This document shows, in pieces, positions 1 through 12,898 of a DNA stretch of 64,000 nt. Position numbers and translations under genes: made by a program. How positions within the stretch are numbered: position 1 is the stretch's first letter; every line of letters starts with the position of its first letter. The DNA comes from Mesaphorura yosii (Eukaryota > Arthropoda > Collembola > Poduromorpha > Tullbergiidae): positions 1-64,000 of the forward strand of contig WIXG01000054.1 of assembly GCA_009869945.1 (NCBI GenBank), given 5' to 3'. A model generated the notes under the pieces. It saw nothing but the letters and a program-made list of their open reading frames with translations. It ran no database searches and was not told the origin of the DNA.

Positions 1-417
1 TAGGAAAGAAATCCATCGGCATGGCAGAACTGAGAATGTGAGAACAGAATTTACGACTTTTATGCATGCGCCGTGATGACGGCGGAACATTCATGACATT
101 TACCCCGAATTCTTCATATAATACGCCTGCAAATCCTTCAACACAACGTTGAAGAATTCTGCTTCCTTGTCGAAGTAATTGTAACTTTGATCGGATCCAT
201 GTTCCATGTTCTCAATATGTGGAAGATTTTTTTTCACAAACAATTCGATTTCCGGTTCGCCATTAGCGAGTTTGAGCGTCACGTAGGAGCATTCGCTGGA
301 CAGATGTTCACCAATCAAGTCGGGCTTTGTGCTGATAACTTCCATGACCTCCTTATGGCCCAGGCCATTGTCGTTCAGAATGGTTTGGTATTTACGAACA
401 GGATCAGTCTCGAACAT
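1..417 (-). CDS. EcKinase-like (CHK domain) protein, 5' part, cut by window edge
   Basis: This is the N-terminal part of an ecdysteroid-22-kinase-like / choline-kinase-like (CHK, DUF1679) protein, a family of small-molecule phosphotransferases expanded in arthropods. Two exons are visible on the minus strand. Exon 1 is 417..104, ending at donor GG|GTAAAT, and exon 2 starts at 29 after a CTCAG acceptor and runs off the window. The joined frame gives a Ser-Ala then MDFFP segment that matches the start of exon 2 in the neighbouring paralogue. The Met at 417 (MFETDPVRKYQ) is the only ATG-coded start consistent with the paralogue's N-terminus. The fold's N-lobe pattern is present (VTLKLANGEPEIELFVKK, EAEFFNVVL). 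The catalytic HGDxW motif lies outside the window. The exon 1 border and phase (phase 2) equal those of the gene at 1150-2823, so the two are tandem duplicates. Substrate cannot be told from sequence. Confidence 0.82.
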
Positions 418-1061
418 TTTGAAGTCCAAATGTATACCGTCGTAAGCCGTTTGAGAACGCTGAATTTCGTTGCTGAATTTAGTTTCGTGGAGGATTTGAA
501 AACGATTGAGTCCACTGGATTGAGATCTCAGCAGTTTTATAGATTTCGTCTGAATAAAACTTAGTTATACGGCAAGCCAGCGTATGGTAGGGCATAAATT
601 TGTTCCCACTCGATGGTGCCGTCATAATCATTGCTATGTGGTAAAATTGAATGAGCATGGGCGGGGCTTTACTGTTCACAAAGTCAGAGATGCATCTAAA
701 AATTAGGCAAGTGCATTGGTGATTGCTTTTCGCCAACCGACGTAGACATATACAGGAAACGTGTGTGCTTAAAAGAATCTAGACCAAGCGTGCCCCTTTG
801 ATGATGCGATTCTAAAGGTTCAGGTACTGGTACACAAGGGCCCCACCGCCCATTGTTCGTTCATTTCGTAACCTCGTGCTAATTGCCGTGATGAATCATG
901 ACGCACCTCGTGCATTTGCACTGATTCCATCTAGACGTTACGTCGGGCTATTGATGGTTATATGCTGAGGATGACACTGGGAAGTTTTGTACAGGAAAAT
1001 TTTGTCAATTTCGATTGCTACATCACCGGAACTAGCACAAGATTTCGGAGATTGTTAAGTA

Positions 1062-1082
1062 TTTATTTCTCTACAATTTATT
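1062..1082 (-). terminator. Poly(A) signals of the EcKinase-like gene
   Basis: Two AATAAA hexamers on the minus strand (complement of 1062-1067 and 1077-1082) lie 70-90 nt downstream of the stop codon at 1150. They mark the likely 3' end of the second EcKinase-like gene. Between here and the start of the next gene at 417 I see no coding exon; this 640 nt must hold that gene's promoter. Confidence 0.5.
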
Positions 1083-1149
1083 TGTACAGTTTACCGAAAA
1101 ATTTAATTCACAGAATTTGAATTTACAGGTCTAAACTCTGAAATTCTTT

Positions 1150-2823
1150 TCACTCATTCAGTAGTTGCTCGAATTCGTCGCAAATATCAACAATCTCTCG
1201 TGCACACTGTCTTGCCTTGTCCGGGTTCGATCGAAGCCACTTGTTAATGGCGTTGTTAAAATGGGTCATAAAATCTTCTTCGATCGTTTCTGTGTTCACA
1301 TCTGCAACCCCCTCCAATGCAGTTATGAAGATTATACTCATCCAGAAACCGAGCAGAGACTTTGCTTTGAAGTCTGCCACCAGTTCTTCAAACGTGAATG
1401 AAAATGAGGACTTGGTCAGGAGTTCCAAAGTGCTACAAAATTTCTTGTAGTAGGTGTTAAGTATTGATTTCAGTGATTGTTTTCGGACTTCAGCACGAAC
1501 GCTAGTAAAGATGAAATTCGTCAAATCGAGGCTTGGCGAACCTATGCGTCCAAGCTAAACACAATCAAGCTCAAATAATTAGAGAATGGAGGATATTCGT
1601 TTCGTTATGTATTATGCACAAGTACCTGAAAATCCACGAATATGTTGTGCTTGAGCTTTCCGCTGACTGGATCCTTGAGGAACAGCATGTTATTGTTCCA
1701 GAAATCGCCGTGGTTCATGACCAAGCACACATTCTTCGACTTTGGTGATACCAGCTCGACAAGATTTTCGCTTTGGTTTGCGCCATACTTTTCCAAAATC
1801 CGAATCGCCTTGTCAGCTCCAGGAACGTTGTTATTCTATGGGAATAGTGCATCTTATTAGAATTCATTCTTCGAAAAATCAGTCTCATATACTAGGCGAG
1901 AAAGCTGTCTTCGGCGTTTCACGAAAAATTGAGCAATAATTTATCGGCTTTGCCACTAATCATTGAGTCTGACACAATCTCTAAAGGTAAAATGTCAAGT
2001 ACATGAAGCACGGTCAGTTCAAAAAGCCTTCGACCGCGAGCAAGCCCGAAACTTACGTTCATAATTTCCAGAGCTGTTGTTTTTCCGTTCTCAAACATTC
2101 TCAAGAATGGATTGTTCGGTGTGAACATGACTTCCTTCATGCAACACTCGTATTTCTGAGTCACTACGTTCTCCCCGAGGTCCTTCATCATCGCGTAGGT
2201 CACGGCATGAAATTGTGCAAGGTTCTCAAGGGTCATGCTGTAGAAAGTAAGTCGTGTGAGAATATAAGGTAAACAAACCAAACTCGCTAAGCTGAAACTC
2301 ACGTCGTGTACTCCAAATCCTGGCGCTCGGTTTTCGAGTTTAAATGATACCCATGTCGTTTGATCAAATTCTCCATAATGATCTCCTCCCTGTCAGCATG
2401 GAGGCATTTTGGAAAGAAATCCAACGGTTCAGTAGACCTGATGACAAAAATATTCCAAATTCACTGATCGGTAGGTGAAGCATGTGCTAAGTTGCTGAAC
2501 ATTTACCCGGAATTCTTCAAGTAGTACGCTTGCAGATCTGGCAGAACTATATTAAAGAAATTTTGCTCCTTGTCAGACAGGGCATCATCGTTTCCAAATT
2601 GTAATATCTCAAGATTTGGCAGTACTCCTTTCAAAAACAGTTCGAATTCTGGTTCGCCGTTTGCCAGCTTCAATGTCACGTAGGTGCATACGCTCCCCAT
2701 CTGTTCACCCATCAAGTTGGGTTTGGTGACGACAACGTCCAACACTCGTTTATGGCCCAAGCCATTGTTATCAAGAATGGTTTGGTATTTTTGGACAAGA
2801 TCAGTTTTGTTGTCAGTGGCCAT
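1150..2823 (-). CDS. EcKinase-like (CHK domain) protein, complete
   Basis: Complete five-exon gene for a predicted 415-residue CHK/EcKinase-like protein. Exons are 2823..2507, 2437..2303, 2237..2057, 1835..1626 and 1554..1150; phases close and the sum is divisible by 3. Key motifs are present: the Brenner-type catalytic motif NHGDFWNNN (exon 4) and the Mg-binding VDFQ at the end of exon 4, followed by LGRIGSPSLDL in exon 5, where the family usually has a Gly-Ser-Pro-x-x-Asp-Leu pattern. An N-lobe like that of the left-hand gene lies in exon 1. No signal peptide or membrane segment is seen, so it should be cytosolic. Members phosphorylate ecdysteroids or xenobiotic-like alcohols in insects; the substrate here is unknown. 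It lies head-to-tail with its paralogue, a typical result of local tandem duplication. The 221-nt intron 1836..2056 contains open reading sequence that is not needed. Confidence 0.88.
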
Positions 2824-3251
2824 TTTGTCGCCAACGAGCGGTTGTGTTTTGTGCTGCTATACTGTGGTCAATTGTGAAGCATTGAAGTCTCGTGATAAAC
2901 TGAGAAGCTGAATAACAGCAGCACACGTGTACATTGCAAACTGCACAGGACACTTGACAATGGAATAATAAGAATCGTTACGTAACACAGAAACCATGTG
3001 GCATGACGTTGAGAGCAGACTTTTGTTGTTACAATAATAATTATTAAAGTTACAGTATGAAATGATTAGACAGATCATGTGGCCTTTTAGCTGAGGCGTG
3101 GATCAGCACCAGTTGAAAAAGCTGTGAGCAAATGAAGGAAACGAGCAAGCTGAACAAATGAAGGTTATTGAAAATCGTGGAAATTAACTAAGCTAAACAC
3201 AGCCCAATTGTCAAAGTTCTGTAATTCGCTTCTCAATGAGACGTGATTTAG
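2824..3251. other. Intergenic, promoter side of EcKinase-like gene
   Basis: About 430 nt between the start of the EcKinase-like gene and the 3' end of the SMYD gene, both on the minus strand. No convincing exon, RNA gene or repeat is seen; it is AT-rich and presumably holds the promoter of the gene at 1150-2823. Confidence 0.5.
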
Positions 3252-3252
3252 T

Positions 3253-5105
3253 TTATTTGTATGCTTTGTTCACATTAGCTATCATTGCACGAATTTGATT
3301 GACTCTGCCTCCTACTTTGGTTGCCAGCATCCCGGACGGACTGTCTCTAGGCTCCATGCTCAGAATTGTGTAGGCTTCCTGTGCAATTGGCAAAATGACG
3401 TCTTTGAGGGCCTGACTCCGTATGATGAGGTCCAATTCTTCTCTATTCCGGTTGCCACCGTTCTTATGCTTTGGCCTGTCTGCACGCCTCGTTCCTAACT
3501 TTCCAGTGTCAGAATTGCTGCTTTTAACTTGTAGAACTGTTTGGTTCAGCTGTGCTTCGACCAGGCAATACAGAATACTCCCTTCGCATGCAAACAGAAA
3601 GAGAGAGATTAAGTCTAACCAATGAAGCACGATCCATATATAAGTCAAGATCTTAATTTACCACGATACGAATTCAAGCCCGGCTGGAGCGCATTCGCAA
3701 TTGACAAACAATGGTTGCAGATCTCAATTAGCCGCGACGTCCATTTCGTATCCTCTTTGTTGGTCCTGGTCCCGGGCAAAGAAAGAATGTACTGCGTCAG
3801 CAGCTGCATTAAATTGTACTCAACCTCAACGACGAGCCAATGATTTGGGTGTAGAACTGAACCGGTTGTGATTGCGAGCAGATTTTCTAGTTTCTGAATC
3901 GTTTCCAATTTCGGTACTGCCGCTCTGACGTACAGAATGCTGTTGAAATCAGAACGGATATGTCGAATTAACTCGAGAATGTCATTCCCGTAGTCTGCCT
4001 GTTGAACGCAGTTCTTGCCACCGCACATCCATGGTGAGTTAAGGTGCGTCGGATCCAGCGGCATCAAGAAACCTGTACAAGTGCTCTTTGTGCATCGAAC
4101 CGAAGAATAATTTGTTCTGCATTCAGTTGGATCTATGCATCGAGCACATTTGCAAGTGAAATAGTACGAATGCTGCAGCATAAGCTGGCGTTCGGCTGTT
4201 CCTTCAGTCACATTAACATAAGTGATATAAATCGGTTCACCAGCAGCGATTGAAGTAGCAGCGTATAGTTTCATTGCGAATGTCGTGTCTTGTTGGATGA
4301 GAATCCCAGTTGTATTCGCAATGCAACCGTGGGACGCAAGTGATGTCTTCGGAAACAGGAACGAAGCCGCAATTCGTTTGTCTGAATCTGAGCAAAGCGT
4401 CGACAGATTTGCACCAAATGAATTGACGGTCCAAATTCCAACAATGTGACTTACGTCATCAAAGTTCACGCCGACGCCAGCCAGGTTACAAGTCTTACAA
4501 ATGAATTCGAACGCTTCACGCGTGACACGAACATCCGCTGGATTGGTCGCTCTTGCCTCTTTGTGAGAGGTAAGATTGCCCAGTTGCTTCCACGAAGTTG
4601 GAGCTGACGTCTTCAGCAATGCAGCACGAAGATATTTGACCAGATCGTAGTCGATTTGGGTCTTTATTACGTCCTCATACTTGATTCCGTGTTCAGTAAA
4701 AACCGGACACTCATACTCAGAATGGCAGGATTTCGACGCGCACTCCGGCCTACAAATTGGCCAATTGCAACGTGGGCACGCTAATGGGCTCAGATTCGGA
4801 CTCGCAATGACTTTGCAGCATCCGATACAAATTCGGTGTAGTCGGTGCTCTGCTCCGCTTGGCCCATGTACAATGGATTCATCCGCAAAAATCAGTTCCC
4901 CAGCGGCGAGTGACTTTGTGACCACAAAATGGCGGCCTTGCACGTCATCAATGCGCAAGTCCACCGGATAACAAACGTACTTATGCGACTTCCGGTCAGC
5001 TTTTTGGTGTTGAGTGCTGCAGTAGTAGGCTTTGTGACAATTTGAGCAGTACTTCGTGGACGGGACTGAGCAGACTGCGCAGATGGAAGTCTCTGCCGAC
5101 TCCAT
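3253..5105 (-). CDS. SmydA-type MYND/SET domain protein
   Basis: Two exons, 5105..3662 and 3581..3253, encode about 590 residues; donor G|GTAAAT and acceptor GAAG|G join in frame. A MYND zinc finger lies at residues 9-45 (CxxC pairs, ending SHKYVC). It is followed by a split SET domain with an inserted Cys-rich segment (about residues 93-135) and a post-SET FTCKCARC at about 316-323. The C-terminal region continues in exon 2. Length and layout fit the arthropod SmydA family (Drosophila msta/SmydA-8 group), proposed lysine methyltransferases or regulatory scaffolds acting in cytoplasm and nucleus. The usual SET motif NHSC reads SHGC (residues 258-261), so catalysis is doubtful. The following Gly-Glu and ITY positions, which normally shape the active site, are roughly kept. 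A poly(A)-like AATAAA (complement of 3252-3257) overlaps the stop codon. The upstream Met at 5105 precedes the MYND finger by eight residues, a usual spacing. Confidence 0.87.
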
Positions 5106-6317
5106 GTTTCTCGGATGCGTGCCTGCTTCGAACTAACAGATCAACAAAGTGAAGAGAGTGAAGGGAGGCAATGATTCATGCAATATGGAGTGTTCAAGAT
5201 GCGTAAAAACGAAAAACGTTAATCACTTATCGAGTACACGAGCAGGAGCAACGGTGATGGTGATAAGTGTGCCCAAAATAAACATCACGGCACAAATTGC
5301 CACATGTGTAGGAGTGCGATTTGATTACATTCATCTCCAGTTTTCAGACGCTCGAAATATTTGTGTTTAATAGCATTTGTGCATGGCAGAACGAATTTTG
5401 ACTGCGTGTGAGCCCGTATTATTAATGAACGTGTTCGAGTACAACTTCAGGATTCAGGATCCTGCTTTCGTGTTTTTGAGTAGAAATGAGTTCTGAGTTA
5501 AACGCCTATTTCCTGTAGTAAAATGTCAATCATGGTGTTTGTGCCGTGTGGTGGTAGCTGAAGTTGGCTGGAGTTGAGGCGCTGGGCTGTGTAATGAAGT
5601 TTTACATCACTTGACACTTGATACAGTCATTCTATTCACGAGTTTTGAGAATGTCAACACGAAGTGTCAATTGAGAACACCATCGCTAGAGTCTTATTTT
5701 ATTTATGTTGGCAGTGCCAATATTTCTTAGTCAAGAGATAGGTGCACCTGCAGTACGTATTTGCTGGAGGTGGGGGAGTAAATGCGCAAAACCTGCGTCC
5801 AACGACCGGCTTGATTTTTTATGACATACACATGGTTCTCGCTACAGCTGCTTCCATTCGTAATAACTTCTAAAGAGCAGAACGAGCTTACGAATGAGAA
5901 TGCCGAGAATGAATTTTCTTTAGCAGATGATGGATGATTTTGGCGTTTAAACATGCTCCAGATTCCCGTACAAAAATATCATTTAAGCGCTCGGAAGCAC
6001 AACTACGAAAATGAACGAAACTGAAGCAGAAATATTTATGATTGTGCTCGTGGCCTCACTGTGTGATGTTTGCTTAGAGCTCAAGTCTTTGAATGTGAAA
6101 CTGCCATTGACAATGTTAAGCTGTTCATTTTCGAGAGTGAAAGTATGGCTTACTTCAACTCCTCAATTTCAGTCAGCAATTTATTCCATGTGGCGAGTTT
6201 AATCTTACTCTGCCATGTATTCCATGACTCCGGGGCTCGTTTAATAATGATGATTGTCCTGTGAGTATGCACAATTAATTGACAGAGGAGACATAATCGG
6301 ATTCTTATTTAGGACAA
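5106..6317. other. Intergenic region between SmydA and jagunal
   Basis: About 1.2 kb with no supported gene. Short open frames exist on both strands but lack splice context or family similarity. It should contain the SmydA promoter near 5106 and ends at the jagunal poly(A) signal. Confidence 0.5.
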
Positions 6318-6323
6318 TTTATT
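6318..6323 (-). terminator. Candidate jagunal poly(A) signal
   Basis: AATAAA on the minus strand, 464 nt downstream of the jagunal stop codon. It would give a 3' UTR of roughly 480 nt. No nearer canonical hexamer was noticed. Confidence 0.35.
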
Positions 6324-6786
6324 CAATTTTAGGTTTTTGCCTTTTCATATTGCGTGTAACACATATTTATACATATATTCGTTTACTTGGAACATTTTAA
6401 CTTTGTCAGCAATCGTTTTTCAGAAGGTACATCGCACAGGCAAGAATTTACGTACGTACTGAATTCCTTAGTTTCTTCGAAGCTCAAAATTTTTTAAAGA
6501 TAGCATGAACATTATACATCAGCAAATGTAGACAGTCTAAACAGTACCATGTTCACGTTCTGTTGTAATAATTTTGACCAATTAAGTACTCGTTTTGTAG
6601 ATCGAGAGAATTTATGCAAAAAGACACGTACAGGTGAATTGACAGCGTTATCCAAGATGAAGATTAGTTGTAAAGGGAGCTCAGATTCATCATTTAGTTC
6701 ATGCTGATTGAAGTTGATCACTAATGTAAAAGTAACAGTCAAAATGAGAGGCAGTAGGTTAGAGCAAGCGAAACGATCCAACCAGG

Positions 6787-7530
6787 CTAGTGCATCTTCT
6801 TGTTATTTGCCGCCGATGAAGACGCTGTTGATTGTGCTCCGATTCCCTTCAGCCTCCACGCTGTTAGCAGTTTGGAGGCAAAGTACATGGTGAAGAGGTG
6901 AATTTGAAGCGCCAACACCAGAAACACGTACCAGAGTACCCCGTAAGGGTACCCCATCCATGTCTGAATATTTTTGGTTGATCTTGTGGATGCGTATTTG
7001 TACACGTCTGCTGAATGGTAATACATGGCGAAAAGGACAGGTACAATTCCATTGGCAATAATTCCACCCAAATATATCTGCAGAGTTTGGCTATTATTCT
7101 TTCGTATCGCTGAGAGACCAACAAAGGTAACGACGAGGCTGAAACACCACCAGTACTCCCAGAACAATGGCTGCAAATTAAAGAATAGGTCAGGATAAGA
7201 GATTCCAAGAGACGATTGCAAGATGTCTTCCTTACTTTTGGAATTCGTAATTCTTCAACTTCTAAAATGAATATGTCCAATTTGTCTAATGCAACAGGTG
7301 ACAGCTTAACTAACATGAGAAAAAATAGGAGAATATGGAAGAAAATACACGTCTTGAGCCTCGATTTGTTGACAGCACTAAAATCAGATATGCATACGCG
7401 GTTAAACATAACCCATCATCAGCAGCTAGACCCTATCTCACCTTAGCTGATACTGATTGGCCACTTTCTGTCTATGCATGAAATCCATCCCATCAGTGCC
7501 GTCAACCATGGGACCACCGCGTGATGCCAT
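6787..7530 (-). CDS. jagn: Jagunal, ER membrane protein
   Basis: Three exons, 7530..7442, 7377..7236 and 7170..6787, give 204 residues, close to the roughly 200 of animal Jagunal/JAGN1. The N-terminus [14 protein letters not shown] followed by a Tyr-Gln start of the first membrane region is the family signature. Four hydrophobic segments follow (about residues 35-52, 80-100, 110-125 and 148-170), and the tail ends in the basic stretch NNKKMH, reminiscent of a di-lysine-type ER retrieval signal. Jagunal organises the ER during oocyte growth and neuroblast division in Drosophila, and supports the early secretory pathway in vertebrate neutrophils. The start is fixed by the conserved MASRGGP. The gene is divergent from osa and lies over 5 kb from it. 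Identification rests on my memory of the family alignment and is strong. Confidence 0.92.
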
Positions 7531-10500
7531 TTTGAGCAAGGTACCAAAGCAATTCGGAGAATACTATTGAGAATGAGTTGAATGTAGTCACTAGGAGGGT
7601 TAGAGTCGCTGTTAGCCACACGATTGACCAATTTGTTGCCGAGAGACTGAGAATAGCAGCAGCAGCGGGCATCACATCATCTAAAAATTTACGATACGAT
7701 CAACTAATTAATTCACGTGCTAATTAAAGACGTGCCAGCGCCGATGGCTAAGAGATCACAGTATTAATGAACACACGATAGTAATGGTAGACGAGCTCGT
7801 TGGAATTTAAAATATGTCACTGAAGAGGAGACGAGACGAGATCTTTTGTTCTACGGTGCTAATCTCTCTATCGTCTACTTGCGATACTTACTTCCGTATT
7901 ATGCCATGTAGCAAGAGGTTGGATCCAAGAACCAAGATCAAGAACAAGTCTTTGGAGCTCAATCACTATTACTCTTAGCCAAGTGAGTTAACTCGTGCCA
8001 AAAAAAGTAGATCGAACACTACGTGGGTTTACGTTTCCATCTGCCTAGTCACTTGAATATTTTTGCTTAGCGAATTTGGTGCTTGAATATTGAATTGAGT
8101 TCGCGTTCGCCATGCAGTCATGAGATGGGGGACGAATCGCGACAGAGAGAGTCCAACCAGTAGTGCAAATTTGTGAACCAACGCGCAATGACAAATGCCG
8201 ATTCCTGATTATGATAAAGCAGAGTTCAAAGGTTGTATATGATAATACTTGTGCTCAGTCTCATCTGAATTGCATATTTCGAATCTTGAATTGAGTACGG
8301 TAGAATATCTGGTCTGATCGGGGATTTAACTACGCATTTCTAATGCGCTCGTGAACATGATTCACATCAAATTCAAAACATCAACTCGAATCTGGACCAA
8401 CTTGATCTGCGTCTGAGTTTACACCATTCATTATCGCTACAATTGCAATTGGCTCTTGTTCCCTGTCTCACTGCAGAAGCCATCATCAGAATTCATCGTA
8501 TCATCTGCAGCCTGCATTCACAACGCAAGTAACGCTGCTGTGAATTCTTTGAATTGAAAAGACTTGACTTGAAAGCAACTGGCGGACGGAGCTGAGCTGA
8601 CTGGCGATGGCAATTGGCAAAGTTGAAGTTGTCCAACAACAACAGCATCACATCAGCATCATCAAAGCAGAATCATCATCATCCATCTGCTGTTCTGCTG
8701 CTCTGTTGTTGCTGGTGTCTGTCATGCATTGAGGATTCTTTTTTGCCATACCACGTCCAAGGCATTTGCAATGGAATTATTTTGTGGTTGCAAAAAATAT
8801 AAAAATTACATTGAGACTGGCTTGGCTTGGCTTGGCTGTGGCTTGAGGCAGTACATAATGCAAGATTTTTCATTTACACAGCATCGGGCCTTAATGATGG
8901 TCTACCTTCGAGTTGAGACTCGCGAGTTTAGTCACTTCTTCCATCCTAATCCCAAATTACAGTATACGTAAATTCGCTATTCGTCTTGTGCTTCACCGTA
9001 AACTGCAAACTGCAAAGAATCCGAGACAAAGAGCAAGCAGGCAGCATACTCTTCATACATTAACCTCTCGCAAACGCATACGTTGTTGCATTATGATGGG
9101 ATGAATGATAATTTTTACATTAAGTCCCGGCTGCTTCGCAAAGTGCATATTTTAAAGTTCCATTATCTTTCGCATTTGCTGTTCGTGTTTGCAGTGGTCG
9201 TTTTATGAAGTGGCTGCCACTGCGATCTGCGATGTTATGCGACGCTTGCCGTTTGCGTTGCGCACTGCGCTTTTACATAATTTAATCTCGTATTCTCATT
9301 TTTTAATACTGAGCCCAACTCTTTTGCTGTCGCTGTGATGTCTCGTCCATAAAGCATGTACTCAAATTCGCAACAGCAGCAGCCACTCGACACTCGACAA
9401 TTCACAATATCACAATTGATTTGATTCTCTTTATAAAAGATTGACTCATCATCGTGCTTCGCCTGTATTCATTGAGAACCGAGTCAGAGGACGAGCACAT
9501 TTGTGTACCGGTTTCTAATCTTGTCCTTCATGGTCTCGGTCTCCGCTGTTCGTCGCTAATTTGTGTTATGCGTTTTCGCAATGGTGATTTGCTTCGCATA
9601 GGTTGGGGCTGCTCGAATTGATAAGTACAGGCATAACTTGCACTCTTGCCGCAGTGTGTGTCTGTGGCTCGATAAGAACTTTTGATACATGTCGTGCCAT
9701 TTGGTTAATGAGTTTCTTCGTGCACGTGGTCGTCGGCGCGTCGGCCAATTCAATGCACTGCATTACCTCGAATACGATAATTATAGCTTTATAGCCTATA
9801 TATAGCATAGCCGGTCCGTCTGAGAGCATGCATCCTGATTAACTTCTTTACTTTGCTTTACTGCATTTCGCCATTTCGTGCTTCACGTGAACAAGGCCGA
9901 GGCCGGCACTCAGCGCGCCGGTGAATGTAAACATTTGACGTGCCATGCCGGCCTGGCTTCATGTCGCAAGCTGAGCAGATGGAACTAGAAGCTGGTACTA
10001 AGTTTGGCATCGACCTTTTGCACTTCAGCAGACACAAAGTTCACATTCGCAAATTCAGGGCAAATATACAAGGTTGGTGTTCATTATTTATAAATTGACA
10101 GCAAAAACTCTCACCGGTATTACAGTACCGGCACAGATCGAGATCAACACGGCCCATGCGATTGCTATATTAGAATTTGACATTTTATACTACTTTGAGC
10201 TCAACTCTTCAACACATGTTTTTGTTATTGTCATCATAATAAATCTCCGGCCCGCCGCCACGACATTGCCGGCATCGCGACTCGCGAAGCGTACGATGAG
10301 AACAAACATATGATCGCGTCAACGCGTGCGCGAACGCAGATCTTGGCAGGAAGGCAGGCATGACATTGAAAAAGATTAGGAGAGCGTATTGAATGAAAAA
10401 AGAGTAAAAGTGAATCCTGAATGCGAGCGCGGACGCGGACGCAAACGCGGAGAAGCGAGACTGCCGACGACTCGACTTCGAGTGAGACGACGTGTTTTGT

Positions 10501-12841
10501 GTTTTTGACCGGAATATGTAATTACAACTCATACTCGTCTATACTCTATAGACGGAGGTATAAATATAAAAACATGATACACGAGACGAGGCACGACAGA
10601 TAGACCGACTGCACAACTAATTTATTGAGGTTGGTCCGCACTCGACTGCACTCCTCGACACGTCAGCCTGTCTGGACGCGCAGTTGCAGGCCGTGTCTTT
10701 ATTTCCGTGGTATGAGATTACGATTGCGAGTACGACTTTGACTTTGGCTTGATTACAGAAATTTCACAAGTATGAGCCGAGGACGACTGCGGTGAATGAA
10801 TGATTAATTGTGTTGTGATTACCGTAATCGTAATCGTGCAATTATCATCTCGCCACGTGCGTGCGCGCACTCGCGTCGACGCGTCTTGCGTTTAATTACA
10901 CTGCACCCGGTGTTGATGTGTGCCTCGTACGCATCTTGGATTTCTCACGTGTGGGAACTGTAAACAAGTGCATTGCGTAATCGCACATGCCAAATACGGT
11001 TCAATTCGTTCAATGCCGGCGTATTAAAGCCCGATTTCAGGATCGAACCGGGAATGAAGGGCAGAAATGAGAATTTATGGTGAAAAGGTCGTTCAAGAGC
11101 CTTTGCCAGTGCTTTCCCATGCCTTTTCCCAGGATGCATCGTTGCGCAGTGGACGTGGACTTTGTTCAACAATTCGAAGAGCCTGCCTGAGCCGGGCCGG
11201 GGTCTGGCCTGAAATTATTATGATTTCGACTCGACAGTTTCCTTTGCAATAATACGAGAGAATTCAGTCTTTCCCGTTCTGCGTTGAAGCTGAAGGGTCG
11301 TTCATTTCATTATGATTATACGCTGTATTTTTCATAAAGCCAAAGTACACGTCGTCCTGTTTGGAGTGAATGGTGAATTTACTTTAGTATTTAGTTAGAG
11401 TTGAGTTACCGAGCAGCCTTGTACAAAGTACGTGGACTCGTATCAGGTTTTGCTAAAGGCTGCCAGCAGCCACCTGAACAGAACACAGCGTACATGTCGT
11501 GTAATAAAAGGCTCTCAGGCTTGGGCAACAACGGCAGAGTGGAGTTTGGTTCATTTCATGTGCAATGCCATGCCAGTGCAGTGCTCGAAATTGAGAACAG
11601 CATTTCCAAGCCAAATGCGAAGCTTGCCTATCGAGTTTTTATTCCATGCTCTTTATCTCATCGGTCGGTCGCCCGTACGGCCGTCGTACAAAGGGTATGG
11701 GATGATGATGATGGTCGTCGTCATGATGTTGAAATACACGAACAGGGCGGCGGAGTACAGCGGACACCGCAGCCAAGCAGCTTACCCAAGAGAGACCGAC
11801 CTTTTATTATTTTATCGCATGCCTCGCACAGAAAATGACTCAGACGATCCACCGTTCACTGCTTCGGTGCTCCTCCGCGCTCAAATACTTAATGACTGCA
11901 GCTAGTTCCTTTCGCGTAACCCAAACCAAAAGAAAATTTATATTATCGCAACAAATTCCCCGCTCTTTCAAAATATAAAATAAAATCATGAACACATTTG
12001 AGACAGGACGCGCGACCGAGACGGACGGGCCTGGCGGAGACGGTCGGATCCTTCGGAGTGGCTGGCGTGGCCGGACAGGAGCGATGGCGGCCGTGCAGGC
12101 TGCGGAGGAGTTCACGTACATTATTACAGAGCGTGTTGCATTAGCGAGGTTCTGCCAGTCAGCTCGAGCACACATTTTCCCCTTGGCCCATGCGAGCGAT
12201 GCGATGAACAAAGTACTTTTTGAATTGAATTCTTGCCTGTGTATTTTTTGCCCATGCCCGTCGTGCACTAAAATGGTACTTTACGAAATGTACGAGAACC
12301 CAACTCCAACGAGAGTCTCGCTGTAATATTTCGTTGGCTTCAACCGTTGCTCGCCTCTGCCGTGGCTGTGTTCTCATTCGACTGTGTATACAATTTCCCA
12401 CACGAAAATGTCCCTATCTGCCTGTGCGCTGCTGTGATGATGGTATGAGTCAAGCAAAGTAAGAGAGAACCAACTCCAAGCCCAATGCAATGCATTTTCT
12501 CTCAACACAGTCAACCAAGTATAGAGAACAAGTCTACAACTTGAACAACATACAACAAATTTTATAAAATTTAACATTAGACGTACGTTCGTCGTAGCGT
12601 TAAGCCATTGTTATTTAAGTTAAATTGTGATTTAAGGAAATGTAATTTAAGGGACACGGGCAAAGAATTTATTTTCGTCAAGCCGCAGTCCCCGATCCAG
12701 CGACAGCCTCAGCGTTTTGTAATTTCGAGTTGAACCGTCGCTGTACGCGAGAAACGCGACTTCTGTGAGTTGTGCGAGTGATTTTAATACGTGTCCTGGA
12801 CGGAGCCAGTGGATCCGCTCGAAATCCGCCAGGCGTCCACA
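7531..12841. other. 5.3 kb gene-free region between jagunal and osa
   Basis: Divergent intergenic region holding the jagunal promoter at its left end and probably the osa promoter at its right end. I found no exon with family similarity, no tRNA and no transposon ends. Short simple repeats occur (for example CTTGG repeats near 8818-8836) and parts near 9880-9960 and 10250-10480 are locally CpG-rich. Size and lack of coding are consistent with enhancers of a developmental regulator, but that is inference. Confidence 0.5.
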
Positions 12842-12865
12842 ATGAAATTCAAATTAGAACCCTGA
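12842..12865 (+). promoter_or_regulatory. uORF 1 in osa leader
   Basis: A seven-codon open frame (ATG at 12842, TGA ending 12865) lies about 150 nt upstream of the osa start codon. It matters only if this stretch is part of the mature leader, which cannot be shown without transcript data. Confidence 0.4.
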
Positions 12866-12898
12866 AACTCGTCTCTGGGCAAGATAAACGAGAATAAC

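Noticed and set aside
1919-2056. Open frame continuing past EcKinase-like exon 3 (through GTAAGT at 2056)
   Set aside because: No splice choice joins it in frame to the HGDFW exon. Joining 2057 directly to 1835 keeps phase 0 and gives a continuous family-like protein.
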